From Thermovibrio guaymasensis (GTDB lineage Bacteria > Aquificota > Aquificia > Desulfurobacteriales > Desulfurobacteriaceae), in NCBI RefSeq assembly GCF_003633715.1, contig NZ_RBIE01000001.1, forward strand, positions 434,001-498,000: a stretch of 64,000 nt of DNA. Direction: 5' to 3'. A program made the translations under genes and the position numbers. Of the stretch, positions 25,272-33,697 are shown one piece after another. The first letter of the stretch is position 1. Every line of letters begins with the position of its first letter. Below the pieces are notes generated by a model. That model saw nothing but the letters and a program-made list of their open reading frames with translations. It was not told the DNA's origin and made no database searches.

Positions 25272-26927
25272 ATGGTAGTTTTCCTCTTTTTGTTCTCAAT
25301 TCTCGTCTTTTTCCTTGCTTATAAGTTCTACGGAGGTTTTTTAAAGGAAAAGGTTTTTGAGCTATCTGAGAGGAATAAAACTCCTGCCCACACTATGAGG
25401 GACGGTGTTGACTACGTTCCAGCTCCAGCTCCCGTTCTCCTCGGTCACCACTTCTCATCAATTGCAGGTGCAGGGCCCATAGTTGGTCCAATAACTGCTG
25501 CGTCCTCTTGGGGATGGCTTCCTGCTTACCTTTGGGTCTTAATAGGTAACGTCTTCATTGGCGGTGTTCACGACATGAGCGCCCTCGTTGCCTCAATAAG
25601 GAATAAGGCCCGTTCAATTGCGGAGATAGGGGGAAAGTACCTTTCAAAGAGGGCTGGGTTCCTCTTTAAACTCTTTATCTGGCTTGCTCTCCTTTACGTA
25701 GTTGCAGTTTTTATAAACGTTGCTCAGATAACCTTTAACGCCGTTGTTCCAGTAGTTGAGAACGGTCAGGTAATTAAACTCCCAATAGGCGGTGGAGTAG
25801 CTACCAGCGCAATTATCTACATAGTTCTTGCCCTAATCTTTGGAATTCTCGTCTACAACTTTAGACTGCCCCTTAAGTGGGTAACTGCTGTCTTTGTTGT
25901 TTTAGTTTACGGAGCCGTCTATATAGGGCAGCTCTTTCCAATTAACCTCTCTCCTTCAACTTGGAACGTTATCCTCCTTGTGTACGTTGCGGTGGCCTCA
26001 GTTACCCCTGTTTGGCTTTTACTCCAGCCGAGGGACTACCTCTCAAGCTTTCTCCTTTACGGAGCTCTCCTTGGAGCAGGCCTTGGAATCCTCCTATCCT
26101 TTGGAAAGGTAAGTTCTAACCTCCCTCCTTACTTTGGCTTTAACAGCGATATAGGTCCCCTTGTTCCCCTCCTCTTTGTTGTTATTGCCTGTGGTTCCAT
26201 TTCAGGCTTTCACTCCCTGGTTGGCTCTGGAACAACCTCAAAACAGCTTGACAAGGAGCCTGATGCCCTTACCGTAGGCTATGGAGCGATGCTCCTTGAG
26301 GGAGTAGTTGCTGTTATGTCTATTATCTTCGTTATGACTTTAACTACGAGTGAGTTTGAAGTCCTGAAGAAGAACGTTGCGGCAATTTACGGAGCAGGTA
26401 TAGGGAACTTTATGTCTTTCATTGGAGTTCCCCATCATATAGGAGTAGCCTTTGGTATGCTTGCCCTATCTTCATTTGTCTTAACCAGTACAGATACGGG
26501 AACTCGCCTTGCCCGTTACGTTTTCACAGAGCTTACGGGAGTTAAGAACAGGTTTCTAGCTACTGGCGTTTCTCTGATAATTCCTGCGGTTTTGGTTTTT
26601 CTCAAGTATAAAGACCCTTCAACTGGAAAGTTACTTCCCGTTTGGAAGGCTCTCTGGCCGGTCTTTGGAGCGACAAACCAGCTAATTGCATCACTTGCCC
26701 TCTTTGTGGTTATGATCTGGCTTGTTAAGACCGGTAAGGGAAAGTACTGGTTCGTTCCGGGAATACCTGCTCTCTTTATGGGAATTATTACTCTTTGGGC
26801 CCTTGTCATGCTCTTTCTGAAGTGGAAGTTTACTGTTATTGGAGTTGCAGCTCTTATTCAGGTATTCCTTGCCCTTTGGATATTCTACGAAGGTTACTTA
26901 GCTTTAAAGAAGTTGAGAGAGGAATGA
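25272..26927 (+). CDS. cstA: Carbon starvation protein CstA family transporter
   Basis: 551-residue inner-membrane protein with many spans. Family landmarks are FYGGFL and PAPAPVLLGHHFSSIAGAGP near the N-terminus, VHDMSALVAS, and GSGTTSKQL. CstA members import peptides or pyruvate. In an autotroph the substrate is uncertain. AGGAGG lies 6 bases before ATG 25272. A TATAAT word at about 25246 could be a -10 but has no -35. DUF3343 and gpsA follow without real gaps, so these may be one transcript. Confidence 0.93.
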   Translation: MVVFLFLFSILVFFLAYKFYGGFLKEKVFELSERNKTPAHTMRDGVDYVPAPAPVLLGHHFSSIAGAGPIVGPITAASSWGWLPAYLWVLIGNVFIGGVHDMSALVASIRNKARSIAEIGGKYLSKRAGFLFKLFIWLALLYVVAVFINVAQITFNAVVPVVENGQVIKLPIGGGVATSAIIYIVLALIFGILVYNFRLPLKWVTAVFVVLVYGAVYIGQLFPINLSPSTWNVILLVYVAVASVTPVWLLLQPRDYLSSFLLYGALLGAGLGILLSFGKVSSNLPPYFGFNSDIGPLVPLLFVVIACGSISGFHSLVGSGTTSKQLDKEPDALTVGYGAMLLEGVVAVMSIIFVMTLTTSEFEVLKKNVAAIYGAGIGNFMSFIGVPHHIGVAFGMLALSSFVLTSTDTGTRLARYVFTELTGVKNRFLATGVSLIIPAVLVFLKYKDPSTGKLLPVWKALWPVFGATNQLIASLALFVVMIWLVKTGKGKYWFVPGIPALFMGIITLWALVMLFLKWKFTVIGVAALIQVFLALWIFYEGYLALKKLREE

Positions 26928-26928
26928 T

Positions 26929-27282
26929 ATGGCAGAAGCTAAAGGTTTAGGAGAGAAGATTTTCTTTATAGCTACAGGTGTTAGGCTCCATGCTAAGGAG
27001 TACTTTCTGAGGTTTACCGGTTTATTTAAAAGGTACAGGTACTGTATCTCCTTTCCATCAATTCCTGAAGGTTTAAAGGCAGAGAAGGAGCTTAAAGGGG
27101 TTGGCGGTGTCTCAATTCCCATTCCAGATGAGATTTTTGAGGGATGTGGAGTAGGGATTTTGGTTAAGGACGAGGAAGAGCTTAAAAGGGTTTTGGACCA
27201 CTTGAAGAATAAAGGTATTTTGGTTTCAGGGGTTTTTAAGAGGGAAGGTAACAGGTTCCTAGAAGTCGGAGGGGAAGGTTGA
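26929..27282 (+). CDS. DUF3343 (putative Se/S carrier-like) protein
   Basis: 117 residues. The core from about residue 42 has the DUF3343 pattern: FPSIPEGLKAEKELKG, then PIPDEIFEGCGVGILV with the conserved Cys. The family is labelled a putative Se/S carrier and often occurs beside selenium or sulfur metabolism genes. The first 35 residues are an extra N-terminal segment not typical of the short family members. It lies one base after cstA, and its stop overlaps gpsA (TTGA). No selD or other selenium gene is in the window. Confidence 0.7.
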   Translation: MAEAKGLGEKIFFIATGVRLHAKEYFLRFTGLFKRYRYCISFPSIPEGLKAEKELKGVGGVSIPIPDEIFEGCGVGILVKDEEELKRVLDHLKNKGILVSGVFKREGNRFLEVGGEG

Positions 27283-28259
27283 AGCTTGCCGTTCTTGGTT
27301 CTGGGAGTTGGGGATCTGCCCTCTCTGTTCACTTTGGAAGGTTGGGCTTTGAGGTCTTTCAGTGGTGTAGAGAAGGAGAAGTAATAGAGGAGATTAACAA
27401 AAGGAGGGAAAACACGCTTTTCCTTCCCGGCGTTATCTACCCTGAGACGGTTAGGGCTACAAGTAGAGTTTCTGAGGCAGTTGAGGGAGCAGATTACGTC
27501 CTCTCCGTTATTCCTACACAGCATACCTCTAGTTTCTGGAAGGATAACAGAGCTCTCCTTGAGGATAAACCTCTAATCTGTGCAAGCAAAGGGATAGAGG
27601 TTGAGAGTTTAAGGACGCTCTCTCAAATTTACAGGGAAGTTTTCGGTTCGTCTGATAACTACTTCGTTCTATCGGGGCCGACCTTTGCCCTTGAAGTTGC
27701 AAAGGGCTTACCGGCAGCTGCAGTTATTTCTAACCTATCGTCCAGTAGGGCCTTTAAGGTTGTTGAGGAGCTCAATTCAAAGAGCTTTAGGTTTTATGCG
27801 AGTGACGACGTTTTAGGCGTTGAGCTTGGAGGGGCTCTTAAAAACGTAATAGCCATAGCTACGGGAATTTCAGACGGAATGGGGCTCGGGAACAATGCCC
27901 GTGCGGCTTTAATTACGAGGGGCCTTCACGAGATAAAGAGGCTGGGGAAAGCGATTGGGGCAAGAGAGGAAACTTTTTACGGCCTTTCGGGCCTTGGAGA
28001 CTTGGTTTTAACCTGTACTGGAGACCTTTCAAGGAACAGGCAGTTTGGCCTCTCTATTGGTAGGGGAGAGGGAGGTGTTAACGGTAAGTTTGTAGTAGAG
28101 GGAGTTTATACTGTAAAGGCGGCCGTTAAACTCTCTAAAAAGTTCTCAATAGAGATGCCGATAACTGAGGCAGTCTATAGAATAGTTTATGAAGGGAGTT
28201 CTCCAAAGGAGGTTATGGAGGAGCTCCTTTCAAGGCCTGTTAAAGAGGAGAGTCTATGA
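27279..28259 (+). CDS. gpsA: Glycerol-3-phosphate dehydrogenase [NAD(P)+]
   Basis: Makes sn-glycerol 3-phosphate for phospholipids from dihydroxyacetone phosphate. The N-terminal nucleotide fold LAVLGSGSWGSALS, the SGPTFALEVAKGLP motif, catalytic Lys in GGALKNVIAIATG, and GLGDLVLTCTG all fit. 326 residues is normal. TTG 27279 has GGAGG 6 bases upstream and overlaps the preceding stop. It is followed by an overlapping unknown gene. Confidence 0.96.
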   Translation: MKLAVLGSGSWGSALSVHFGRLGFEVFQWCREGEVIEEINKRRENTLFLPGVIYPETVRATSRVSEAVEGADYVLSVIPTQHTSSFWKDNRALLEDKPLICASKGIEVESLRTLSQIYREVFGSSDNYFVLSGPTFALEVAKGLPAAAVISNLSSSRAFKVVEELNSKSFRFYASDDVLGVELGGALKNVIAIATGISDGMGLGNNARAALITRGLHEIKRLGKAIGAREETFYGLSGLGDLVLTCTGDLSRNRQFGLSIGRGEGGVNGKFVVEGVYTVKAAVKLSKKFSIEMPITEAVYRIVYEGSSPKEVMEELLSRPVKEESL

Positions 28260-28708
28260 GCTGTTTGAACTTTGGTAAAGAGGATGAGGAATTTCCCTTT
28301 GAAGAGGAGGCTTTAAGGTTCTTTAAGGGAAAGTTGCCCAGTTGGGATACTTTAGACTTTAGGGTTCCGATCTGGAGGGAGAGGTTTAGGGATAGACTTT
28401 TATCCTTTAAGAACGCCCTTTTGGGAAGTGAAGAGGAGACCTTAATAGACTACCTGATGGGCCTTTTGGAGAGGGAGGAAGTAAGCAGTAACAGGCTGAG
28501 AGTTTGGGTTTACCTGTTTGAGAATCACCTTTTCCCCCTCCTTGAAAGGCTGGTCTTCTACAGGGCTAATGAGCCTTTAGGTTTAGACGAGCTTTCATTT
28601 AAACTTAAAGAGATTGGGGAACTCCCCGGCTACGGGAGGGTTGAGACGGTTTCCGATGCTATAAATAGAATAATAGCCCTTTTAAACTGTGGAGGAGAGG
28701 ATGATTGA
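28256..28708 (+). CDS. Hypothetical acidic protein between gpsA and phoU
   Basis: 150 residues, soluble, Glu/Leu/Phe rich and probably helical. I do not recognise a family. Segments such as RVWVYLFENHLFPLLERLVFY suggest amphipathic helices. It is locked in place by overlaps on both ends: ATGA with gpsA and 8 bases with phoU, with GAGGAG before ATG 28256, so it is a real coupled gene. A role with PhoU or GpsA is guesswork. Confidence 0.6.
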   Translation: MSCLNFGKEDEEFPFEEEALRFFKGKLPSWDTLDFRVPIWRERFRDRLLSFKNALLGSEEETLIDYLMGLLEREEVSSNRLRVWVYLFENHLFPLLERLVFYRANEPLGLDELSFKLKEIGELPGYGRVETVSDAINRIIALLNCGGEDD

Positions 28709-29393
28709 GCGTTACCTTGAAGACTTGGACTTACTTAAGAAGAGCTTCATAGAGATGGCAGATATGGCTAGGAAGATAATAAACGATGCCATGGAAGCTT
28801 TAATGGAGAGGGATAAGGAAAAGGCGAAGGCAACCTATGAGTACGATAGGCTTATAGACCTTAAGGAGATAGAGATTGAGGAGAGATGTATAAGGATTTT
28901 AGCGCTCTACTCCCCTGAGGCTACAGACTTAAGGTTTGTTGTCTCGGTTTTAAAGAGTATCGTTGACCTTGAGAGGGTTGGGGACCTTGCCCGTGATATC
29001 TGTGAAACTGCCATTTACCTTTCGGAGCTCCCACCTTTAAAACCTTACGTTGACCTTCCCAGAATGTTAAAGGTTGTCTCTGACATGTTGAAAGACTCTA
29101 TAATGGCCCTTTTAAGGGGGGACGTAGAGCTTGCAAAGGAGGTAATAGACAAAGACGACATCGTTGACAGCTTCTATGAGAGGCTCTTTAACGAACTGAT
29201 AGAGATGTCAAGGCAAAACCCTGAGGCTGCAGATGTTGCAGTAAGGTTAATCTTGGTAGTTAAGTCCCTTGAGAGGGTTGGAGACCACGCTACAAACGTT
29301 GCAGAGTATGCCATCTACTACAAAACTGGCGATGTTGTTAAGCATAAAAAGGCCCAGGAGTACCTAAAGAGACTCCAAAGTAAGGAAGGGTAG
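28701..29393 (+). CDS. phoU: PhoU-family phosphate regulator
   Basis: Two tandem three-helix PhoU repeats (about 5-105 and 110-215). Each has the metal-binding signature ERVGD: LERVGDLARD and LERVGDHATN. PhoU proteins modulate phosphate uptake and the PhoR kinase. I start at ATG 28701, which has GGAGG 5 bases upstream; a GTG at 28689 precedes this site. No pst or phoBR genes are adjacent here; instead an ABC-3 permease follows directly. Confidence 0.93.
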   Translation: MIERYLEDLDLLKKSFIEMADMARKIINDAMEALMERDKEKAKATYEYDRLIDLKEIEIEERCIRILALYSPEATDLRFVVSVLKSIVDLERVGDLARDICETAIYLSELPPLKPYVDLPRMLKVVSDMLKDSIMALLRGDVELAKEVIDKDDIVDSFYERLFNELIEMSRQNPEAADVAVRLILVVKSLERVGDHATNVAEYAIYYKTGDVVKHKKAQEYLKRLQSKEG

Positions 29394-30197
29394 ATGTTTC
29401 ACAACCCCTTCCTCTACCTTTCTTACGGCTTTGGAGTTAAAGCCCTAATCTCTGCCGTTTTAACCGGATTAACCTGTTCAGCTGTTGGTTCCTACGTTAT
29501 TTTGAGGAAAATGAGCTTTGCAGGGGCAGGACTTGCCCATATTGCCCTTGCAGGCGTTGCATTTGGAATATTCCTAGGGGTTAATCCGACTCTTACTGCC
29601 TTAGTTTTTTCTCTGCTCTCATCTATTATTATCTGGTTCTTTCAGCTTAAGAGGGGGCTTCACTTTGATGCAACGATGGGAGCTCTCTTTGCAACGAGCG
29701 TTGCCCTTGCAGTAATCTTTTTAAGCCTTTCGGGGGCTTACGGCTCCTCAGCCCTTTCTTACCTTTTCGGCAGTCCTTTGAGCGTTACAGATGTAGACCT
29801 CCTTCTCCTCACTGTTACTACACTTATAGTTTTCTCCTTCTTCTTTATCTTCTGGAGGGAGATTTACTTAATTTCCTTTAGTCAAGAAATTGCAAAGGCT
29901 TCAGGTTACAAGGTTGAGTTGATCACTTTCCTTATGAGCCTTTTGATTGCTCTGGTTGTTACGTTTTCTCTTAAAGCTGTAGGTGCCCTTTTGGTCTTTT
30001 CTCTCCTCGTTATGCCTGCTGCATCTGCCTTTAGGCTTGCAGGAAGTTACTCCAAATTCTTTACCTTAACAGTCCTTTTTGGTTTCCTTTCAAGCCTTCT
30101 TGGAATTCTCGTCTCCTTCTCCCTTGATGCTCCATCTGGAGCAACTATTACACTCGTTTCTTTCTTAATCTTTCTCCTTTCATCTTTTCTTGACTGA
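29394..30197 (+). CDS. ABC-3 family metal permease (ZnuB/MntB type)
   Basis: 267 residues with about 8-9 spans. The early GSYVILRKMSFAGAGLAHIALAG and late KAVGALLVFSLLVMPAA are signatures of the Zn/Mn permease family. These work with an ATPase (ZnuC) and a binding lipoprotein (ZnuA), neither of which lies in this window. ATG 29394 immediately follows the phoU stop with GGAAGGG upstream, so it is co-translated with phoU, an unusual pairing. The metal is undetermined. Confidence 0.9.
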   Translation: MFHNPFLYLSYGFGVKALISAVLTGLTCSAVGSYVILRKMSFAGAGLAHIALAGVAFGIFLGVNPTLTALVFSLLSSIIIWFFQLKRGLHFDATMGALFATSVALAVIFLSLSGAYGSSALSYLFGSPLSVTDVDLLLLTVTTLIVFSFFFIFWREIYLISFSQEIAKASGYKVELITFLMSLLIALVVTFSLKAVGALLVFSLLVMPAASAFRLAGSYSKFFTLTVLFGFLSSLLGILVSFSLDAPSGATITLVSFLIFLLSSFLD

Positions 30198-30211
30198 TAC
30201 CCTTGAGCAGG

Positions 30212-30911
30212 TCAAGAGAGAAGTTTTAAGAGCTCCACTGCATCTTCAAAGGCCTTTCCCATAGTATTGTTAAAGAAGATTAATTTGTTTTTTGAAGGGC
30301 TCTTTTTTATCCAGTCTGCTATTTTTGGGAGCTCCTCTTTGTAGCTTCCCCTGTAGAGTTCCTCTTTGCCGTGGAGCCTCAGGTAAGTAATCTCTTCCGT
30401 TTTTACGCACTTCTTCAGCCAACTTAGTTTTTCGGGAAAGCTGATGCAGGCTACGGGAATTTTCCTCTCCTTTAGCTCTTTCAGTCCTCTTTCCCACTCC
30501 GGGTTTCTCAATTCAACAGTTACTGCTATTCCCTTTTCTTTAAAAACCTCAATCAGTTTAAATAGGAATTCAGCCTCCTTCGGTTTGAAAGAGGGGGGGA
30601 AATTGAGCGAGTAAAGTAATTAGTTTTCCTTCCAATACTTCCTTTGCCCTAAAGAAGGGAGTTAGGAGCTCTTCTCTTAAACTCCTTTTGTGGGTTATCT
30701 CCCTGCAGAGCTTTAGGCTGTAATAAAGAGGGTATTTTAAAAGCTTTTTTACTGAATTTTCGCTTGGAGGTCTGTAAAAGGTTGAGTTAACCTCAAGTCC
30801 GTTTAGGTGTTGGCTATAGAACTCAAGCCAGCGGGAGGTAGGAAGGCCTTCAGGGTAGAACCTTCCTACCCACTCGCGGTAGTAGTATCCACTGGTTCCA
30901 ACTATTACCAC
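30212..30911 (-). pseudogene. DUF72 (YecE-like) protein, split by a +1 frameshift in a C7 run
   Basis: The N-terminal half (30570-30911) has VGTSGYYYREW and LNGLEVNSTFYR, typical of DUF72, and reads into a premature stop after AQFPP. Skipping one base in the seven-C run (plus-strand G at 30593-30599) joins it to the second half, giving FPPSFKPKEAEF and then VTVELRNPEWERG, exactly what the family shows. The full span of 700 bases is 3n+1. It is either a recent mutation, a sequencing error, or +1 slippage at CCC-C. GTG 30911 overlaps the flavoprotein stop with GAGG upstream. DUF72 function is unknown. Confidence 0.85.
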
Positions 30912-31489
30912 TACTTCCTCAGCATAGTTAAAACTTCTCTAACTCTTTTTCCTACGCTCCTTGCAGTTTTCAAGCCCCACTCGTCAATTTCAAAGGAGTC
31001 CTCAACCTGCTTTGCCGTAGCCGCTCCTCCAAAGTGGGCGGTTGGGTCTGAGTCTGCAACTAAAATCATTCCGTGTATTAAAGCCCAAGCGTGTATCGCC
31101 TGAAGTGTGTGTTCCTGTCCTCCGTGTTTGGTTGCTCCTACAGCAATTGCGGCACATACTTTATCTTTCAACTCCCAGTTAACCCTTAAGGTCCTTGAAC
31201 GGTCAAAGAGAGTTTTAAGCATTCCGGTTATTGAGCCAAAGTAGACTGGAGAACCTACTATTATTGCGTCTGCCTCTTTCATCTTTTCTTCTATTTCCTG
31301 GTAACCGTCCTTTACGATACAGACCCCTCCGTTTCTCTTACAGGCGTTACAGACTTTACAGTACTCAAGCGTATAGTCGCAGAGGGAAATAATTTCTGTA
31401 TCAAAGCCTTCAAGCTCTTTAAAGGCTTCTTCAAGTAGGATTAGCGTTGAGCCTTTCCTGTGGGAGCCATTTATCCCAAGTACTTTCAC
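30911..31489 (-). CDS. Iron-sulfur flavoprotein / NADPH-dependent FMN reductase family
   Basis: 192-residue flavodoxin-fold protein: GINGSHRKGSTLILL phosphate loop, SPVYFGSITGMLKTL flavin motif, and a compact cysteine cluster CKVCNACKRNGGVC at about 44-57, as in archaeal iron-sulfur flavoproteins (Isf) that carry FMN and a [4Fe-4S] cluster. It probably transfers electrons or reduces oxygen species in this anaerobe. It lies 9 bases after der and overlaps the DUF72 start. Confidence 0.88.
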   Translation of the reverse strand: MKVLGINGSHRKGSTLILLEEAFKELEGFDTEIISLCDYTLEYCKVCNACKRNGGVCIVKDGYQEIEEKMKEADAIIVGSPVYFGSITGMLKTLFDRSRTLRVNWELKDKVCAAIAVGATKHGGQEHTLQAIHAWALIHGMILVADSDPTAHFGGAATAKQVEDSFEIDEWGLKTARSVGKRVREVLTMLRK

Positions 31490-31498
31490 TTTTCCCTC

Positions 31499-32938
31499 CT
31501 AACTCCTTTTCTTAAAGACAATTCTAATGGGAATCTTGTTAAATCCAAAGGCCTCCCTCAGTCTATTTTCTAAGAACCTCCTAAAGGACTTTGGGATCCC
31601 CTCAGGGTAGTTGGAGAAGAGGAGGAAGGTAGGAGGTTTTGTTTTAACCTGAGTTCCGTAGTAGATCTTAACTACCTTATTCTTGTAGACTGGAGGTTGG
31701 TGAATTTCCATAAGTTCTCTTAGTACTCTGTTGAACTTTCCTGTTGTTACCTTCTTTGTGTATTGGGAGTAGAGGTCTTTTATCTGTTTAATGAGCTCAT
31801 CAAGGCCCTTTCTCTCCTTAGCCGAGATGAAAACTCTCGGAGCAAAGGGGATAAAGTCAAAGGTTAAGTCAAGTTCCCTATGAATTCTCTCCCAGTCTTT
31901 CTGATCCTTTAGCTTGTCTATCTTATTCACGGCAATTACTATAGGTTTGAACTTCTCAAGGGCAATTCCGGCAATCTTTGCGTCCCTATCGGTTGGCCCC
32001 TCTTCTGCATCAATCAGGAGAATAACTACATCGGCCCTATCTATTGCGTCAAGGGCCCTTAAGTATGAGTAGTACTCTATGTCTTTAATTTTCCCCCTTC
32101 TCCTTATTCCAGCAGTATCTATGAAGATAAACTCGTCATCTCCGATTTTTACGTATGTGTCTATTGCATCCCTTGTAGTTCCAGGAACGTCGCTAACTAT
32201 CGCCCTCTCTTGGCCTACTAAAGCGTTAAGGAGCGTAGACTTACCCATGTTAGGCCTACCGACTATTGCTACTTTTATCGGCTCTTTCTCCTCTTCTTCT
32301 ATTTCGTACTCCTCTCCCCTCTCTAGAGTCTCCTGGAGGGAGGTAAGTTCCTCTTCTTCCTCTCCCGAAATTAACCTCTCGGCCTTTTCTCTCTTCTCTA
32401 CTTTTTCCTGTTCCCTCTTTGCGTTTTCTCTAAGCTCTGGAGGGAGCTTTTCAAGGATTTTCTCCTTCAGAGTTTGAATCCCTATCTTGTGAATCGTTGA
32501 TATTGGAATTACTTCGTCAAATCCAAGCTGGTAGAACTCGTATACTCTGTCCTCCATAAAGGGTTCATCAATCTTATTGACGGCTAAGATTACTGGCTTT
32601 TTCCACTTCCTCAAGATTTTTGCAACCTCTAGGTCAAGGGGGTTCACCCCTTCTTTTCCGTCAACTACAAAAACTATTACATCGGCCTCTTCCATTGCCC
32701 TCTTTGCCTGCTCTGTTGTCTCCTTTGCGAACTGGTGGGCGTCTTTCTCAACTACTCCTCCAGTATCAACCAGAATTACTCTGTGGCCGTCTATTTCGGC
32801 TTCTTGGACTATCCTATCCCTCGTTACTCCCGGGGTGTCGTCAATTATTGCTACTTTCTTTCCAAGGAGCCTATTAAAGAGGGAGGACTTACCGACGTTT
32901 GGCCTTCCTACTATTGCTACTACAGGTAGTCTTCTCAT
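31499..32938 (-). CDS. der: Ribosome-associated GTPase Der (EngA)
   Basis: Two GTPase domains in tandem: GRPNVGKSSLFN near the N-terminus with DTPGVTRD and NKID, and GRPNMGKSTLLN near residue 230 with DTAGIRRRG and NKIDK. A C-terminal KH-like domain follows (PPVYKNKVVKIYYGTQ). An acidic linker (about 175-220) separates the domains. It is essential for 50S maturation. ATG 32938 overlaps the stop of the zinc-ribbon gene by 4 bases and has GGAGG upstream. Confidence 0.96.
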   Translation of the reverse strand: MRRLPVVAIVGRPNVGKSSLFNRLLGKKVAIIDDTPGVTRDRIVQEAEIDGHRVILVDTGGVVEKDAHQFAKETTEQAKRAMEEADVIVFVVDGKEGVNPLDLEVAKILRKWKKPVILAVNKIDEPFMEDRVYEFYQLGFDEVIPISTIHKIGIQTLKEKILEKLPPELRENAKREQEKVEKREKAERLISGEEEEELTSLQETLERGEEYEIEEEEKEPIKVAIVGRPNMGKSTLLNALVGQERAIVSDVPGTTRDAIDTYVKIGDDEFIFIDTAGIRRRGKIKDIEYYSYLRALDAIDRADVVILLIDAEEGPTDRDAKIAGIALEKFKPIVIAVNKIDKLKDQKDWERIHRELDLTFDFIPFAPRVFISAKERKGLDELIKQIKDLYSQYTKKVTTGKFNRVLRELMEIHQPPVYKNKVVKIYYGTQVKTKPPTFLLFSNYPEGIPKSFRRFLENRLREAFGFNKIPIRIVFKKRS

Positions 32939-33558
32939 ACTTCCTCCGCCATTACCATCTCGTAGAGCTTCTTAAATACGCAGGTGAACTCAATGTTCTC
33001 GTCGTAGGCAAAGGGAAGGGTTTCTATCTCCCAAATTTCCTCACCTTCGTAGAGAATCCTCACTCCGACGAATGCTACGTCTGGAAGCTCCCTGTAGTAG
33101 TACTCTTTGTCCCCGTTTTTTAGGGCTTTCTCGTAAAACTCCCTCAGCTCATCTATACTGTCAAAGTTTGTTGTGGTCGGAATTACAAACTTTAAAGCTG
33201 CGTAGGTGTTCCCGCACTTCTCACACTCTCCGCTCCTCTGAATTACCTCTATAGCAGTTCTAAATTTCCTCTCCCTAACAAGTTCCTCAATCATCTCTAT
33301 TAGGTCTGTAAAGGGTTCGTCGTCCTCCCCAAAGTAGAGTTCGTTTTGTGTCTCTTCTACTCTATCTGGGTAGATAACTGCTAATGGAGCTCCGCAGTAT
33401 GGGCATTCAACTTTAACCCCATCCTCTCCAACAGGTTCAACTAGACCCACCAACCTTTCAAAGAACTCAGCCATGTCGTAGTCGTCTGCTACAAGCTCTA
33501 TAGGTTCGTTGCACATAGAGAAGTCGTACTTGTAGTTCCTGCTGATGAAGTCCTCCAT
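32935..33558 (-). CDS. Hypothetical acidic zinc-ribbon protein
   Basis: 207 residues, strongly acidic. It has two CxxC pairs, CPYC (about 52-55) and CEKC (about 112-115), which can form one zinc ribbon spanning a helical insert. No family is recognised. It overlaps der by 4 bases, so translation of der is coupled to it; a role in ribosome or GTPase biology is only suggested by this context. GGAGAGAG precedes ATG 33558. Confidence 0.65.
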   Translation of the reverse strand: MEDFISRNYKYDFSMCNEPIELVADDYDMAEFFERLVGLVEPVGEDGVKVECPYCGAPLAVIYPDRVEETQNELYFGEDDEPFTDLIEMIEELVRERKFRTAIEVIQRSGECEKCGNTYAALKFVIPTTTNFDSIDELREFYEKALKNGDKEYYYRELPDVAFVGVRILYEGEEIWEIETLPFAYDENIEFTCVFKKLYEMVMAEEV

Positions 33559-33650
33559 CTCTCTCCTCCGTTTTTAAGCTTTCTTGAGATTTAATTTATA
33601 GCGAAAAAGCAACTCTTCCATCAGAAATTATAGGATGTAGCTTTAAGGAT

Positions 33651-33680
33651 AAAAAAAAGGGCCCTAATATAGGGCCCTTA
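33651..33680 (-). terminator. Strong intrinsic terminator of the prefoldin/RAMP operon
   Basis: On the minus strand AAGGGCCCTA and TAGGGCCCTT form a near-perfect stem, followed by a run of eight T (plus-strand A at 33651-33658). It lies just after the stop at 33698 and closes the operon that begins at 36.9 kb. Confidence 0.9.
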
Positions 33681-33697
33681 AAGGTAGAAAGGAGTCT

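Noticed and set aside
26904-27524. A 206-codon minus-strand frame across DUF3343 and gpsA
   Set aside because: It overlaps real genes on the other strand and its translation (Ser/Pro/Leu rich) shows no family pattern.
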